This document shows positions 18,136-25,733 of a DNA stretch of 64,000 nt, one piece after another (the first letter of the stretch is position 1; the number at the start of each line of letters is the position of its first letter). This DNA comes from Paracoccus limosus (GTDB taxonomy: Bacteria; Pseudomonadota; Alphaproteobacteria; Rhodobacterales; Rhodobacteraceae). The notes beneath the pieces were generated by a model. The model had not been told where the DNA came from. It saw only the letters and a list, made by a program, of their open reading frames with translations, and did no database searches. The stretch is from positions 1 to 64,000 of the forward strand of contig NZ_WMIF01000015.1 of NCBI RefSeq assembly GCF_009711185.1, in the 5' to 3' direction. The position numbers were made by a program, and so were the translations under genes.

Positions 18136-18292
18136 GCTTTGTGTTCTCCAAACAGAGCAGACTCCCGCAGGAATCGAAGATGGAACAACCGAAAGAGCGT
18201 AAATGGCACAAATGGGCGCGCAGGAATTGCCGCGATCAGGCCTGGCTGCTGCAATTGGCGGGCTGATCGCGAACTTAATGCACAACTGGAGG

Positions 18293-18320
18293 GGATAAAG
18301 TTCCCGCGCCCGATCGTCAA
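18293..18320 (-). promoter_or_regulatory. Candidate sigma-70 promoter of the glycan operon
   Basis: On the minus strand, TTGACG (18320-18315) is followed after 16 bp by TTATCC (18298-18293). This would give a leader of about 150 bases before the first gene at 18135. The surrounding gap 18136-18766 has no gene I can support. Confidence 0.4.
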
Positions 18321-18619
18321 TAGAGGTTAACGCGACTTATTTGTGACGTGGATCTGCCTGAAAACCGGAAAGTGGAATTTAAAGATCATTATGTCTTTAT
18401 GTTCAGATGCGTGCCGAATAATCCGCAGGGCAAATGCGCATTTTGCCTGCCTTGATCGCAATGGGCGTGATGATGCCGGTTGTGGCAACTGCCTGATAGC
18501 GGCAACATCTGCCCGGAAAATCGGCAGCAGGCGAAGCGGCGGGCGGGCGCGGGGCTTGGGCGAGTTGCACTAATCGCGGGGCAGGGCGGGCGGCCGTGGC
18601 GCTGGCTGCGCGGGTGGCT

Positions 18620-18690
18620 GAGGGGGCTGTCTGCCCCCTCTTGCGGCTGCGCCGCAATTCACCCCCGAGAATATTTGACCACGAAAGAAG
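18620..18690 (-). repeat. Interspersed intergenic repeat, copy A
   Basis: Read on the minus strand this begins CTTCTTTCGTGGTCAAATAT, continues with CGGGGGTGAATTG and ends in a GGGGG..CCCCC hairpin (18622-18638). It shares the CTTTCGTG..CAAATAT core with 53943-53970 and 61158-61184. It lies between the divergent glycan and biotin operons. The rest of the 631-bp gap (18136-18766) shows only the candidate promoter at 18293-18320 and the ribosome-binding site of bioM. Confidence 0.6.
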
Positions 18691-18766
18691 TCTGCCGCCC
18701 TGATCAGCAGGCTTTCGCGGGCGGGCAATCTGCGTTTAAAGGGGCGCGCATCGGTGGGGAGCAGGC

Positions 18767-19507
18767 ATGGAGCGGCCAGAGACGGCCAGGTTCGAGATCC
18801 GCATGGACGGGCTGGGCTATGAGGTGGCCGGCCGGCCCGTGCTGGAGGGGCTGGAGCTGAGGGTTGCGGCGCGCCGGATCGGTGTGGTCGGGCGCAATGG
18901 CTCGGGCAAGAGCACGCTGGCGCGGATATTGGCCGGGCTGATCGCGCCGACATCGGGCCAGTTGCGGCTGGGCGGCATCGACCCCTGTGCCGATCGCCGC
19001 GCCGCGCTGCGGCTGGTGGGCATCCTGTTCCAGAACCCCGAGCATCAGATCATCTTTCCCCGCGTCGGCGAGGAGATCGCCTTTGGCCTGCGCCAGCAGG
19101 GGTTGGGCAAGGCCGAGGCGCAGGCGCGGGTGGCGGCGATGCTGGCGCAGTTCGACAAGCGGCATTGGCAGGATGCGCCCGTCGACGCGCTGTCGCAGGG
19201 GCAAAAGCATCTGGTCTGCATGATGGCGGTGCTGGCGATGCGGCCGCAGCTGCTGATCCTCGACGAGCCCTATGCCGGGCTGGACATTCCGACGCGGCGC
19301 CAGCTGGGCCGCTATCTGCGCGCTGCCGCCCCGCATCTGCTGCATATTTCGCATGAGCCCGAGGATCTGGCCGATTGCGAGCGGCTGTTCTGGCTGGATC
19401 GTGGCCGCATCCGTGCCGAGGGGCCGGCGGCCGAGATCCTGCCGGTCTTTACTGCCGAGATGGACCGGCTGGGAGAGCTTGATGATATCGCTGACCTCGC
19501 CGGTTAG
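18767..19507 (+). CDS. bioM: Biotin ECF transporter ATPase BioM
   Basis: Energy-coupling ATPase of 246 residues for biotin uptake. Walker A is GRNGSGKST (42-50), the Q-loop FQNPEHQ (Gln90 region, typical of ECF/CbiO ATPases), Walker B LLILDEP (162-168) and the switch His at 196 (HISHEPED). The signature is LSQGQ (142-146) where most ABC proteins have LSGGQ; this is common in ECF ATPases. The ATG has GGGGAG six bases upstream. The gene overlaps bioN by 26 bp. I saw no BioR-type TTATMKATAA site upstream. Confidence 0.9.
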   Translation: MERPETARFEIRMDGLGYEVAGRPVLEGLELRVAARRIGVVGRNGSGKSTLARILAGLIAPTSGQLRLGGIDPCADRRAALRLVGILFQNPEHQIIFPRVGEEIAFGLRQQGLGKAEAQARVAAMLAQFDKRHWQDAPVDALSQGQKHLVCMMAVLAMRPQLLILDEPYAGLDIPTRRQLGRYLRAAAPHLLHISHEPEDLADCERLFWLDRGRIRAEGPAAEILPVFTAEMDRLGELDDIADLAG

Positions 19508-20099
19508 GACGCGGGCGCAGGACTGGCCGGCGGGGGCCAAGCTGGCGGCGCTGTGTCTGGTCTCGACCGGGTTGTTTCTGGCGCGCGGCCTGCCGGTGCA
19601 GCTGGGCGCGCTGGCCGTGGTGGCGGTGCTTTATGCGCTGCCGGGGCCGGTCTTTTTGCGCGCCGGGCTGCGCAGCCTGCGGGTGGTGCTGCCCTTTGTC
19701 GTGGTGCTGCTGGTCTGGCACGGGGTGCTGGGCGATCTGCGCGGCGGGCTGGTGGTTGTGCTGCGCATGGTGGTGCTGGTGGCGCTGGCGAACCTGGTCA
19801 CCATGACCACGGCGCTGGAAGAACTGGTCGATCTGCTGTCATGGCTGCTGACGCCGCTGCGCCGGCTGGGGCTGCGCACGCAACCCCTGGAGCTGGCGAT
19901 CCCCTTGGTGCTGCGCTTTACCCCGGTGCTGGTGGCGCGGGCGGGCCGGCTGGCCGAGGCATGGCGGGCGCGCTCGCGTCGGCGGCCGGGCTGGCAGCTG
20001 ATCCTGCCGATGACCCTGTTGGCACTGGACGATGCCGATCATGTCGGCGAAGCTTTGCGGGCGCGGGGCGGGGCCTTGCCGCCGTTGGATGACGATTGA
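19482..20099 (+). CDS. bioN: Biotin ECF transporter transmembrane protein BioN (T-component)
   Basis: A 205-residue inner-membrane protein that couples BioM to BioY. Hydrophobic spans are at about 20-60, 65-83, 88-110 and 139-152, and the two short Ala-Arg-Gly-like coupling motifs that contact the ATPase are at 163-165 (ARS) and 194-196 (ARG). The ATG at 19482 has GGGAG upstream and lies inside the end of bioM in another frame. Confidence 0.88.
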   Translation: MISLTSPVRTRAQDWPAGAKLAALCLVSTGLFLARGLPVQLGALAVVAVLYALPGPVFLRAGLRSLRVVLPFVVVLLVWHGVLGDLRGGLVVVLRMVVLVALANLVTMTTALEELVDLLSWLLTPLRRLGLRTQPLELAIPLVLRFTPVLVARAGRLAEAWRARSRRRPGWQLILPMTLLALDDADHVGEALRARGGALPPLDDD

Positions 20100-20112
20100 A
20101 ACGGAGACATCG

Positions 20113-20685
20113 ATGGAACGCAATATTGCGCAGGTTGCCCTGTTTGCCGCGATGATCGCGGCGCTGGGGCTGGTGCCGCAGATCTCGCTGGGTTTTGGCG
20201 TGCCCATTACCGCGCAGACGCTGGGCGTGATGCTGGCGGGGGCCGTGCTGGGCGCGCGGCGGGGGGCGGCTGCGGCGGGGCTTTTGATGCTGCTGGTGGC
20301 GCTTGGCCTGCCGCTTTTGGCCGGCGGCCGCGGCGGGCTGGGGGTGTTTACTTCGCCCACCGCAGGCTTTGCGCTTGGCTGGCCGGTCGCGGCCTTCGTG
20401 ACCGGGCTTTTTGTCGAGCGGGTGCGGCTGCGCTCGGCCGGGCTGGCAGCCGGGCTGGGGGCGGTGCTGGGCGGCATCGTCGTGCTGTATATCATGGGCG
20501 CGAGCGGACTTGCCATCGTCACCGGCCGTTCGCTGCCCGAGGCGTTCCGGCTGGTCGCGGTCTTTATCCCCGGCGATCTGCTGAAGGCCGGCATCACCGG
20601 TATGCTGGTGCAGGCGCTGGCACGGGTGCGTCCGGGCGCGCTGGCATGGCATCGCGGCGCTGCGACGGGTGGCCTGCGGCTGTGA
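20113..20685 (+). CDS. bioY: Biotin transporter BioY (S-component)
   Basis: Substrate-binding membrane protein of 190 residues with about six hydrophobic segments. Family landmarks include GVPITAQTLGVMLAGAVLGARRG, GGRGGLGVFTSPTAGFALGWPVAAFVTGL and the C-terminal FIPGDLLKAGIT. It binds biotin and works with or without BioMN in characterised relatives. The ATG at 20113 has CGGAG upstream; the stop overlaps the GTG start of the ligase gene. Confidence 0.92.
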   Translation: MERNIAQVALFAAMIAALGLVPQISLGFGVPITAQTLGVMLAGAVLGARRGAAAAGLLMLLVALGLPLLAGGRGGLGVFTSPTAGFALGWPVAAFVTGLFVERVRLRSAGLAAGLGAVLGGIVVLYIMGASGLAIVTGRSLPEAFRLVAVFIPGDLLKAGITGMLVQALARVRPGALAWHRGAATGGLRL

Positions 20686-21827
20686 CCCCGACCGGGGACT
20701 GGTTTGCGCTGAACGGCCGGGCCGAGGCGATCGGCTGCGGCGCGCGCGGGCAGAACCGGGATGCGGTGCGCGCGCTGCTGGACTGTCTGGCCCGGCGGCT
20801 GCCGATCCATGCCAGCCTTGATGGTGTGCGCGCGGCCGAGGGCGCGGGGCCGTGGCTTTATTGCCAAAGCTCGGGCTCGGGCGGGCGGGTCAAGACCATC
20901 CGCCGCAGCCAGTCCTCGTGGATCGCAAGCTTTCTGGTCAACCGCGACACCTATGGGCTTGGCGCGGCGGATCGCTATGCAGTGCTGGGCCAGCTGGGCC
21001 ATTCGCTGGCGCTTTATGCCAGCGTCGAGGCGCTGCATCTGGGCGCCGGGCTGGAGGTGCTGGCCAGCGACGGGCCGCGCCGCCAACTGGACGCGCTGGC
21101 CCGGGGCGTCAGCGTGATCTATGCCACGCCCACGCAATTGCAGCGCCTGCTGGGCGCGGCCGGGGCACCGCTGCCGGGCGTCGCACATGTGTTCTGCGGC
21201 GGCGGCCGGCTGGACCCCGCCTCACGCGCGGCGCTGGGGGAGCTGTTCCCTGCGGCCATGATCCGCGAATTCTATGGCGCCTCAGAGACGAGCTTCATCG
21301 CCATTGCCGATGGCGCGACGCCGCCCGGTTCGGTCGGGCGCGCCTATCCGGGGGTCGAACTGGACCTGACCGACTGCGCCGAGATCCGGGTGCGCAGCCC
21401 CTATCTGGCGGCGGGCTATGCCGAGCCGGACCTGAAGCTGGCCTTGCAGGATGGCTGGCTGGCCACCGGCGACGTCGGTGCGCTGGACGCGGCCGGCCAT
21501 CTGTTCCTGCGCGGGCGGCTGGGGCGGATGGTGACGGTCGCCGACCGCAACCTGTTTCTGGAGGATGTCGAGGCGGCGATGCGCGCGGCGGGTGCCGGCC
21601 TTTGTGCGGCGCTGGCGCTGCCCGATCCTTTGCGCGGCCATTCGCTGCTGGCGGTGGTCGAGGGGGCGCCGGACGATGCGCTGGCCGCCCGGCTGCGCCG
21701 GCATTGCCGCGCCACGCTGGGCGATCACGCCGCGCCGCGCCGGGTGGTGTTTCTGGAGCGGCTGCCGCTTTTGGCCTCGGACAAGCCCGATCTGGCCGGG
21801 CTGGCCGCGCGATTCGCGGCGCCATGA
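20682..21827 (+). CDS. AMP-dependent acyl-CoA ligase-like protein (YhfT-like), short form
   Basis: A 381-residue member of the AMP-binding (ANL) superfamily that would activate a carboxylic acid to its CoA thioester. Visible motifs are the P-loop SSGSGGRVK (about 62-70), FYGASETSFIA, the GWLATGDVG hinge and GRLGRMVTVADRNLFLEDVE. It is about 100-150 residues shorter than typical ligases, mainly in the N-terminal part. The GTG start overlaps the bioY stop and its own stop overlaps the thiolase ATG. Bacillus subtilis has a bioY homologue (yhfU) with a ligase (yhfT) and a thiolase (yhfS), so this looks like the same functional unit. The natural acid is unknown; biotin or a pimelate-like precursor are candidates. 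Confidence 0.75.
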   Translation: MTPTGDWFALNGRAEAIGCGARGQNRDAVRALLDCLARRLPIHASLDGVRAAEGAGPWLYCQSSGSGGRVKTIRRSQSSWIASFLVNRDTYGLGAADRYAVLGQLGHSLALYASVEALHLGAGLEVLASDGPRRQLDALARGVSVIYATPTQLQRLLGAAGAPLPGVAHVFCGGGRLDPASRAALGELFPAAMIREFYGASETSFIAIADGATPPGSVGRAYPGVELDLTDCAEIRVRSPYLAAGYAEPDLKLALQDGWLATGDVGALDAAGHLFLRGRLGRMVTVADRNLFLEDVEAAMRAAGAGLCAALALPDPLRGHSLLAVVEGAPDDALAARLRRHCRATLGDHAAPRRVVFLERLPLLASDKPDLAGLAARFAAP

Positions 21828-22933
21828 CCGCGCCGGTGATCGTCGCGGCCCGGCGCAGCGCGGTGGTGCCGCGGGGCGGCGCCTTGGCGCGGCTGGGGAT
21901 CCATGATCTGGCCGCGCCCGTGCTGGCGGATCTGCTGCGCGACGCGGGGCTGGCTGCGGATCGGGTCGGCGAGCTGATCCTTGCCAATGCCCTTGGCGGC
22001 GGCGGTAATCCGGCGCGGCTGGCGGCGCTGGCCGCCGGCCTGCCCGAGCGCGTCGCGGGGCTGAGCCTTGACCGGCAATGTTGCGGCGGCATGGATGCGG
22101 TGCTGCTGGCCGATGCGCTGATCCGGGGCGGGTTGCATGAGGTGGTGGTGGCCGGCGGCGCCGAAAGCTATTCGCGCCGCCCGTTGCGGCTGCGCACCGA
22201 TCCCGAGGGCGGCGCGCCTGTGGCCTATGACCGCCCGCCCTTTACCCCCTGGCCGGATCGCGACCCCGAGATGCCCGAGGCGGCCGAGGCTTTGGCCCGC
22301 GCGCTGGCGATCCCGCGCGCCGATCAGGACCAATGGACGGTTGCCAGCCATGCCCGGGCGCTGGCTGCGCGCGACCGGCTGCGGGCCGAGATCACGCCGC
22401 TGCTGGGGCAGGATCACGACGCCTTTGCCCGCGCCATCTCGCTGCGCACCTGCGGCCGGGCGCCGGTGCTCTGTGGCAGCGTCACCGCCGCCAATACGGC
22501 GGTGGCGGCGGATGGGGCGGGGCTGTGCCTGCTGATCCCCGGCGCGCGGGCGCGGCGGCTGGGACTTTCGGGGCTGCGGATCGTGCATGGCGTGACGCTG
22601 GGCGCCGATCCGGCGCTGCCCGGGCTGGCGCCGGTGCCGGCGATCCGGGCGGTGCTGGCCGAGACCGGGCTGGCGCCCGGGGCCTTTGCCGCCATCGAGG
22701 TGATGGAGGCCTTTGCCGTGCAGGCCATCGCCTGCCTGCGCGAAACCGGCCTGCCGCCCGAGCGGGTCAATCCGGGCGGCGGCGCCTTGGCACGCGGCCA
22801 TCCCATCGGCGCCTCGGGCGCGATCAACGTGGTGCGGCTGTTTCACGAATTGCGCGAGCCGGGGCAATTGGGCCTGTGCGCCATTGCCGCCGCCGGGGGG
22901 CTGGGCACCGCGCTGGTGGTTGAGCGGGTCTAG
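21824..22933 (+). CDS. Thiolase family protein (acetyl-CoA acetyltransferase-like, YhfS-like)
   Basis: A 369-residue thiolase. The nucleophilic cysteine lies in LDRQCCGGMDA (about residue 85-86), the conserved His in GGGALARGHPIGASGA, and the second Cys in LCAIAAAGGLGTALV near the end. It is slightly short of the usual 390-400 residues. Located after bioMNY and the ligase gene with a 4-bp overlap, it would cleave or form a beta-ketoacyl-CoA connected with biotin or its precursor. The stop codon shares the palindrome CTAG with the stop of the convergent nitroreductase gene. Confidence 0.82.
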   Translation: MTAPVIVAARRSAVVPRGGALARLGIHDLAAPVLADLLRDAGLAADRVGELILANALGGGGNPARLAALAAGLPERVAGLSLDRQCCGGMDAVLLADALIRGGLHEVVVAGGAESYSRRPLRLRTDPEGGAPVAYDRPPFTPWPDRDPEMPEAAEALARALAIPRADQDQWTVASHARALAARDRLRAEITPLLGQDHDAFARAISLRTCGRAPVLCGSVTAANTAVAADGAGLCLLIPGARARRLGLSGLRIVHGVTLGADPALPGLAPVPAIRAVLAETGLAPGAFAAIEVMEAFAVQAIACLRETGLPPERVNPGGGALARGHPIGASGAINVVRLFHELREPGQLGLCAIAAAGGLGTALVVERV

Positions 22934-23601
22934 AAGCCGCGAAAGCTGGCGTATTCGTCAAGCCCGGCGCGTTCGGTGCGCAGCCGGTTTTCCGGCGCAT
23001 CCGGGTCGGCATGACCCAGCGCCACGCCGCAGACCACCAGTTGACCTGCGGGCAGGTCCAGCAGCCGATGCACCTGCGGCCCGTAATTGGCCAAGGCGCC
23101 GATGCCGGTCGCGCCCAGCCCCCGCGCCTCGGCCGCCAGAAACAGCGCCATCAGGCTCATCCCCAGATCCATGAAACAGCCCTTGCCCATGGCGCGGTCG
23201 ATGGTCACGACCATGCCGACCGGCGCGCCGAAAAAGCCGTAATTGCGCAGGAATTGCTGCTGGCGTCCGACGATGTCGCGCCGCGCGATCCCCAGCGCCT
23301 GATACAGCGCATAGCCCGCCGCGCGCTGGCGCTGTTTCAGCACCGGCGGCATCGGGTCGGGGAAATAGGAATATTCGCTGGTCTCGGGGGTGCCGGCGCC
23401 GATCTCGGCCTGCAGGGCGCGGGTCAGATCGGCCAAAGGCGCGCCGGTCAGGACGTGGAAATGCCCCGGTTGCAGATTGGCACCGCTGGGTGCGGTGCGG
23501 GCCAGACGCAGGATCTCGGCCACGGTGTCACGGTCCACCGGCTGGTCGGTATAGGCCCGGACCGAGCGGCGGCCGCGCAAGAGCTGGCTGAATTCCTGCA
23601 T
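22930..23601 (-). CDS. Nitroreductase family flavoprotein
   Basis: A 223-residue FMN-dependent NAD(P)H oxidoreductase. The typical N-terminus FSQLLRGRRSVRAYTDQPV and FMN-contacting ARTAPSGANLQPGHFHV are present, as is GLGATGIGALANY in the C-terminal part. An ATG at 23601 has AAGGAA upstream and fits the usual family start; an in-frame ATG at 23616 is an alternative. The substrate is not predictable. It faces the thiolase gene, the two stops overlapping by 4 bp. Confidence 0.85.
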   Translation of the reverse strand: MQEFSQLLRGRRSVRAYTDQPVDRDTVAEILRLARTAPSGANLQPGHFHVLTGAPLADLTRALQAEIGAGTPETSEYSYFPDPMPPVLKQRQRAAGYALYQALGIARRDIVGRQQQFLRNYGFFGAPVGMVVTIDRAMGKGCFMDLGMSLMALFLAAEARGLGATGIGALANYGPQVHRLLDLPAGQLVVCGVALGHADPDAPENRLRTERAGLDEYASFRGF

Positions 23602-23700
23602 CGCATTCCTTGCCATTTCGGGCCTCGTGCCATTTCCGACCTCGTCCCATGGCCGGGCGCGGGCAAATTGTCGGATGCCGGGGCGGGGGTCAAGCCGGGC

Positions 23701-24351
23701 TCAGAACCGCAGCACCAGATCGGCGGGCCGGCTTTCATGCGCCACCACGCGGCCATTGGGCAGATCGTTTTCCTGCAGCTTGAACGCAATCTCGGCCTCG
23801 TCCAGCCCGTGGCGCTGCCAGCGGCGCAGCAGGCGGCGGTGCAGCTCGTCCTCGGGCACCTCGATCATCGCTGTCAGATCGAAGCCGGCGCGCAGCCTGT
23901 CCCAGCCGGGGCGATCCAGCAGCAGGTAATTGCCCTCGATCACGATCAGCCGCGCCTCGGGCCCGATGATGCGGGCGCTGCCGCGCGAGATTTCCAGATC
24001 GCGGTCAAAGACCGGCACCGCCACCGCGCCCTCGGCCGGATCGCGCAGCCGCGCCAGCATCGCGCCAAGCCCGCCCAGATCGAAGGTGTCGGGCGCGCCC
24101 TTCCACGGCCGGCGGCCCATCTGGTGCAGCACCGCATCATCGTAGTGGAACCCGTCCATCGGCAGGATCGCCACCCGCCCCGGCGGGTCATCCAGCTGCG
24201 CGGCCAGCCGCTGGGCCAGCCGCGACTTGCCCGAACCGGGCGGCCCGGCAATCGCCAGCACCTGCCGCCCCGGTCGCGCCAGCAGCCCCTGGGCTGCGGC
24301 CACCAGCGGCGCAATATCGATCTGCGGCCGGTCGTCCCGTTCCTGCGCCAT
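23701..24351 (-). CDS. P-loop kinase of the uridine kinase / phosphoribulokinase-like family (FrcK-like)
   Basis: A 216-residue NTP-binding protein with Walker A GPPGSGKS (36-43) and the family segments ILPMDGFHYDDAVL, KGAPDTFDLGGL and LIVIEGNYLLLDRPGWDRL. Relatives include FrcK, encoded near fructose ABC transporters in rhizobia, whose role is not settled; pantothenate and uridine kinases share the fold. No transporter is adjacent here. ATGs at 24360 and 24351 are both possible; AAGG is better spaced for 24351. Confidence 0.75.
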   Translation of the reverse strand: MAQERDDRPQIDIAPLVAAAQGLLARPGRQVLAIAGPPGSGKSRLAQRLAAQLDDPPGRVAILPMDGFHYDDAVLHQMGRRPWKGAPDTFDLGGLGAMLARLRDPAEGAVAVPVFDRDLEISRGSARIIGPEARLIVIEGNYLLLDRPGWDRLRAGFDLTAMIEVPEDELHRRLLRRWQRHGLDEAEIAFKLQENDLPNGRVVAHESRPADLVLRF

Positions 24352-24422
24352 TCCCCGCATCCCTTGCTGTGGCGCGCCGACTATAGCGGCGCCTGTGCGC
24401 GCATCCAGAGCGGTCCTGCCTA

Positions 24423-24501
24423 TACCCCACAGGAATTTTTCCGTGGGGTAGGAAAGTGCGCGGCATCGTGCTATACCCCACGGGAATATTCATGTGGGGT
24501 A
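24423..24501. promoter_or_regulatory. Two tandem 28-bp palindromes (TACCCCAC-N12-GTGGGGTA) upstream of a GSU2403-family gene
   Basis: Copy 1 is 24423-24450 and copy 2 is 24474-24501, exactly 51 bp apart, each with perfect 8-bp arms taccccac / gtggggta and a GGAAT-rich centre. Both are preceded by TA, giving TATACC -10-like boxes. The right arm of copy 2 overlaps the ribosome-binding site (GGGGTAGGA) of the downstream gene. It may be a double protein operator about five helical turns apart or RNA hairpins that occlude the ribosome-binding site. Gap 24352-24509 has no other feature. Confidence 0.7.
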
Positions 24502-24509
24502 GGATGCCC

Positions 24510-25529
24510 ATGCAGAACCTGTCTCCGGTGGCGGTCGCGGCCTGGACCGACCTGCTGCGGCATTTGCGCGACGGCGCCGTGGCCGGGCTGCGCGGCACGC
24601 CGCGGCTGAAACAGGTCGGCCGCAAGAGCTATTGGTATGATCATTTCCGCATCGGCGCGCAGACCGTGGACCGCTATATCGGCGAGGACAGCCCCGAGCT
24701 GCAGGCCCGCATCGCCCGCGCCGAAACCCTGCGCGCCGCCATGCGCGAGCGTGAGCGTGAACAGGCCCGGCTGGTGCGCATCCTGCGCGCCGAGGGCTGC
24801 CTGATGACCGACCGCGCCACCGGGCAGGTGGTCTCGGCCATGGCGCGGGCCGGGGTGTTCCGGCTGGGCGGCACGCTGATCGGCACGCAGGCTTTCCGCT
24901 GCTACGAGGGCGAATTGGGCCAGCGCATCGGCTTTGATCAGGCGGCGATGACCGATGACGTCGACATCGCCAGTTTCGAGCGGCTGTCCATCGTCTTGCA
25001 GGATCAGGTGACCGAGCCGCTGACCGAGGTGTTCCAGGGTCTCAGCTTCGAGCCGCTGCCCTCGGTTGATGGCGCGCGGGTCTGGCGCTGGCGGCAAAGC
25101 AGCCAGCAGACGCTGGTCGAATTCCTGACCCCCGCCTTTGGCGCCGAAGAGGCGATTCGCGACCTGCCGGCGCTGGGGGTCTCGGCGCAGGCGCTGCATT
25201 ACCTGAATTACCTGATCGCCGACCCGATACAGGTGCCGCTGCTGTATCGTTCGGGTGTGCTGGTGCAGGTGCCGCGCCCGGAACGCTTTGCCATCCACAA
25301 GCTGATCGTCGCCGACCGCCGCCGCGATGGCCCCGAGACGCTGAAGGCGCGCAAGGACCGCGCTCAGGCCGAATTCCTGATCCGCGCGCTGGCCGAGGAC
25401 CGCCCCGAGGATCTGCGCGAGGCCCTTGAGCTGGCGCGCGACAGCGGCCCGGCATGGCGCAGCCGGTTGCAGGCGACGCTTTCGCGGATGCCGCAGGTGG
25501 CCGCCATGCTACAGGGGCTGGGCGCGTGA
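24510..25529 (+). CDS. GSU2403-family nucleotidyltransferase-fold protein (PF12281-like)
   Basis: A 339-residue protein. A helical N-terminal region (about 1-95, with a charged ERERE stretch) precedes the nucleotidyltransferase-type core: GGTLIGTQAFRCYEGELG (120-137) and AAMTDDVDIAS (145-155), where the D-x-D acidic pair would bind metal. The function of the family is not established; related folds occur in toxin-antitoxin and abortive infection proteins. ATGs at 24504 and 24510 both fit; AGGA is better spaced for 24510. The twin palindromes just upstream suggest tight, perhaps autogenous, control. Confidence 0.7.
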   Translation: MQNLSPVAVAAWTDLLRHLRDGAVAGLRGTPRLKQVGRKSYWYDHFRIGAQTVDRYIGEDSPELQARIARAETLRAAMREREREQARLVRILRAEGCLMTDRATGQVVSAMARAGVFRLGGTLIGTQAFRCYEGELGQRIGFDQAAMTDDVDIASFERLSIVLQDQVTEPLTEVFQGLSFEPLPSVDGARVWRWRQSSQQTLVEFLTPAFGAEEAIRDLPALGVSAQALHYLNYLIADPIQVPLLYRSGVLVQVPRPERFAIHKLIVADRRRDGPETLKARKDRAQAEFLIRALAEDRPEDLREALELARDSGPAWRSRLQATLSRMPQVAAMLQGLGA

Positions 25530-25577
25530 GCAGAGGGCGGCTTGACCCGGCCGCCACGCGGGACTATGCGCCGCGCC

Positions 25578-25628
25578 ATGACCCGCAAGGCCCTGATCCT
25601 GACCAGCCGCTATTATCCGCTGCCCTGA
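25578..25628 (+). other. Possible 16-codon gene remnant
   Basis: ATG to TGA encodes MTRKALILTSRYYPLP, which looks like the beginning of a larger protein (for example a glycosyltransferase or hydrolase) that has lost the rest. There is no clear ribosome-binding site. It lies in the 204-bp gap between the GSU2403-family gene and the tyrA-like gene, where nothing else is apparent. Confidence 0.2.
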
Positions 25629-25733
25629 CGCAGCGGATGCCTTGCCATGCCACCGCTGTCCCTCTGCCAGCGGTCCGGCCCATGCCCTGAAAGCCCCTCG
25701 TGACCCTGGCGTTCTTTAGTAAAGGAAACCGCC

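Noticed and set aside
18343-18573. A 76-codon plus-strand frame in the gap before bioM
   Set aside because: Starts and reads through mixed sequence with many Cys, Arg and Gly, has no ribosome-binding site or recognisable domain, and overlaps the intergenic region.
18670-18767. BioR operator or riboswitch upstream of bioM
   Set aside because: No TTATMKATAA palindrome or known riboswitch pattern was found; only the repeat copy and the ribosome-binding site are visible.
23701-24351. Fructose transport operon (frc)
   Set aside because: Only the FrcK-like kinase is present; no FrcABC transporter is nearby.
25526-25690. A GTG frame overlapping the stop of the GSU2403-family gene
   Set aside because: The GTGA overlap is tempting, but the 54-residue product is low complexity (Pro, Ala, Arg) with no recognisable feature.
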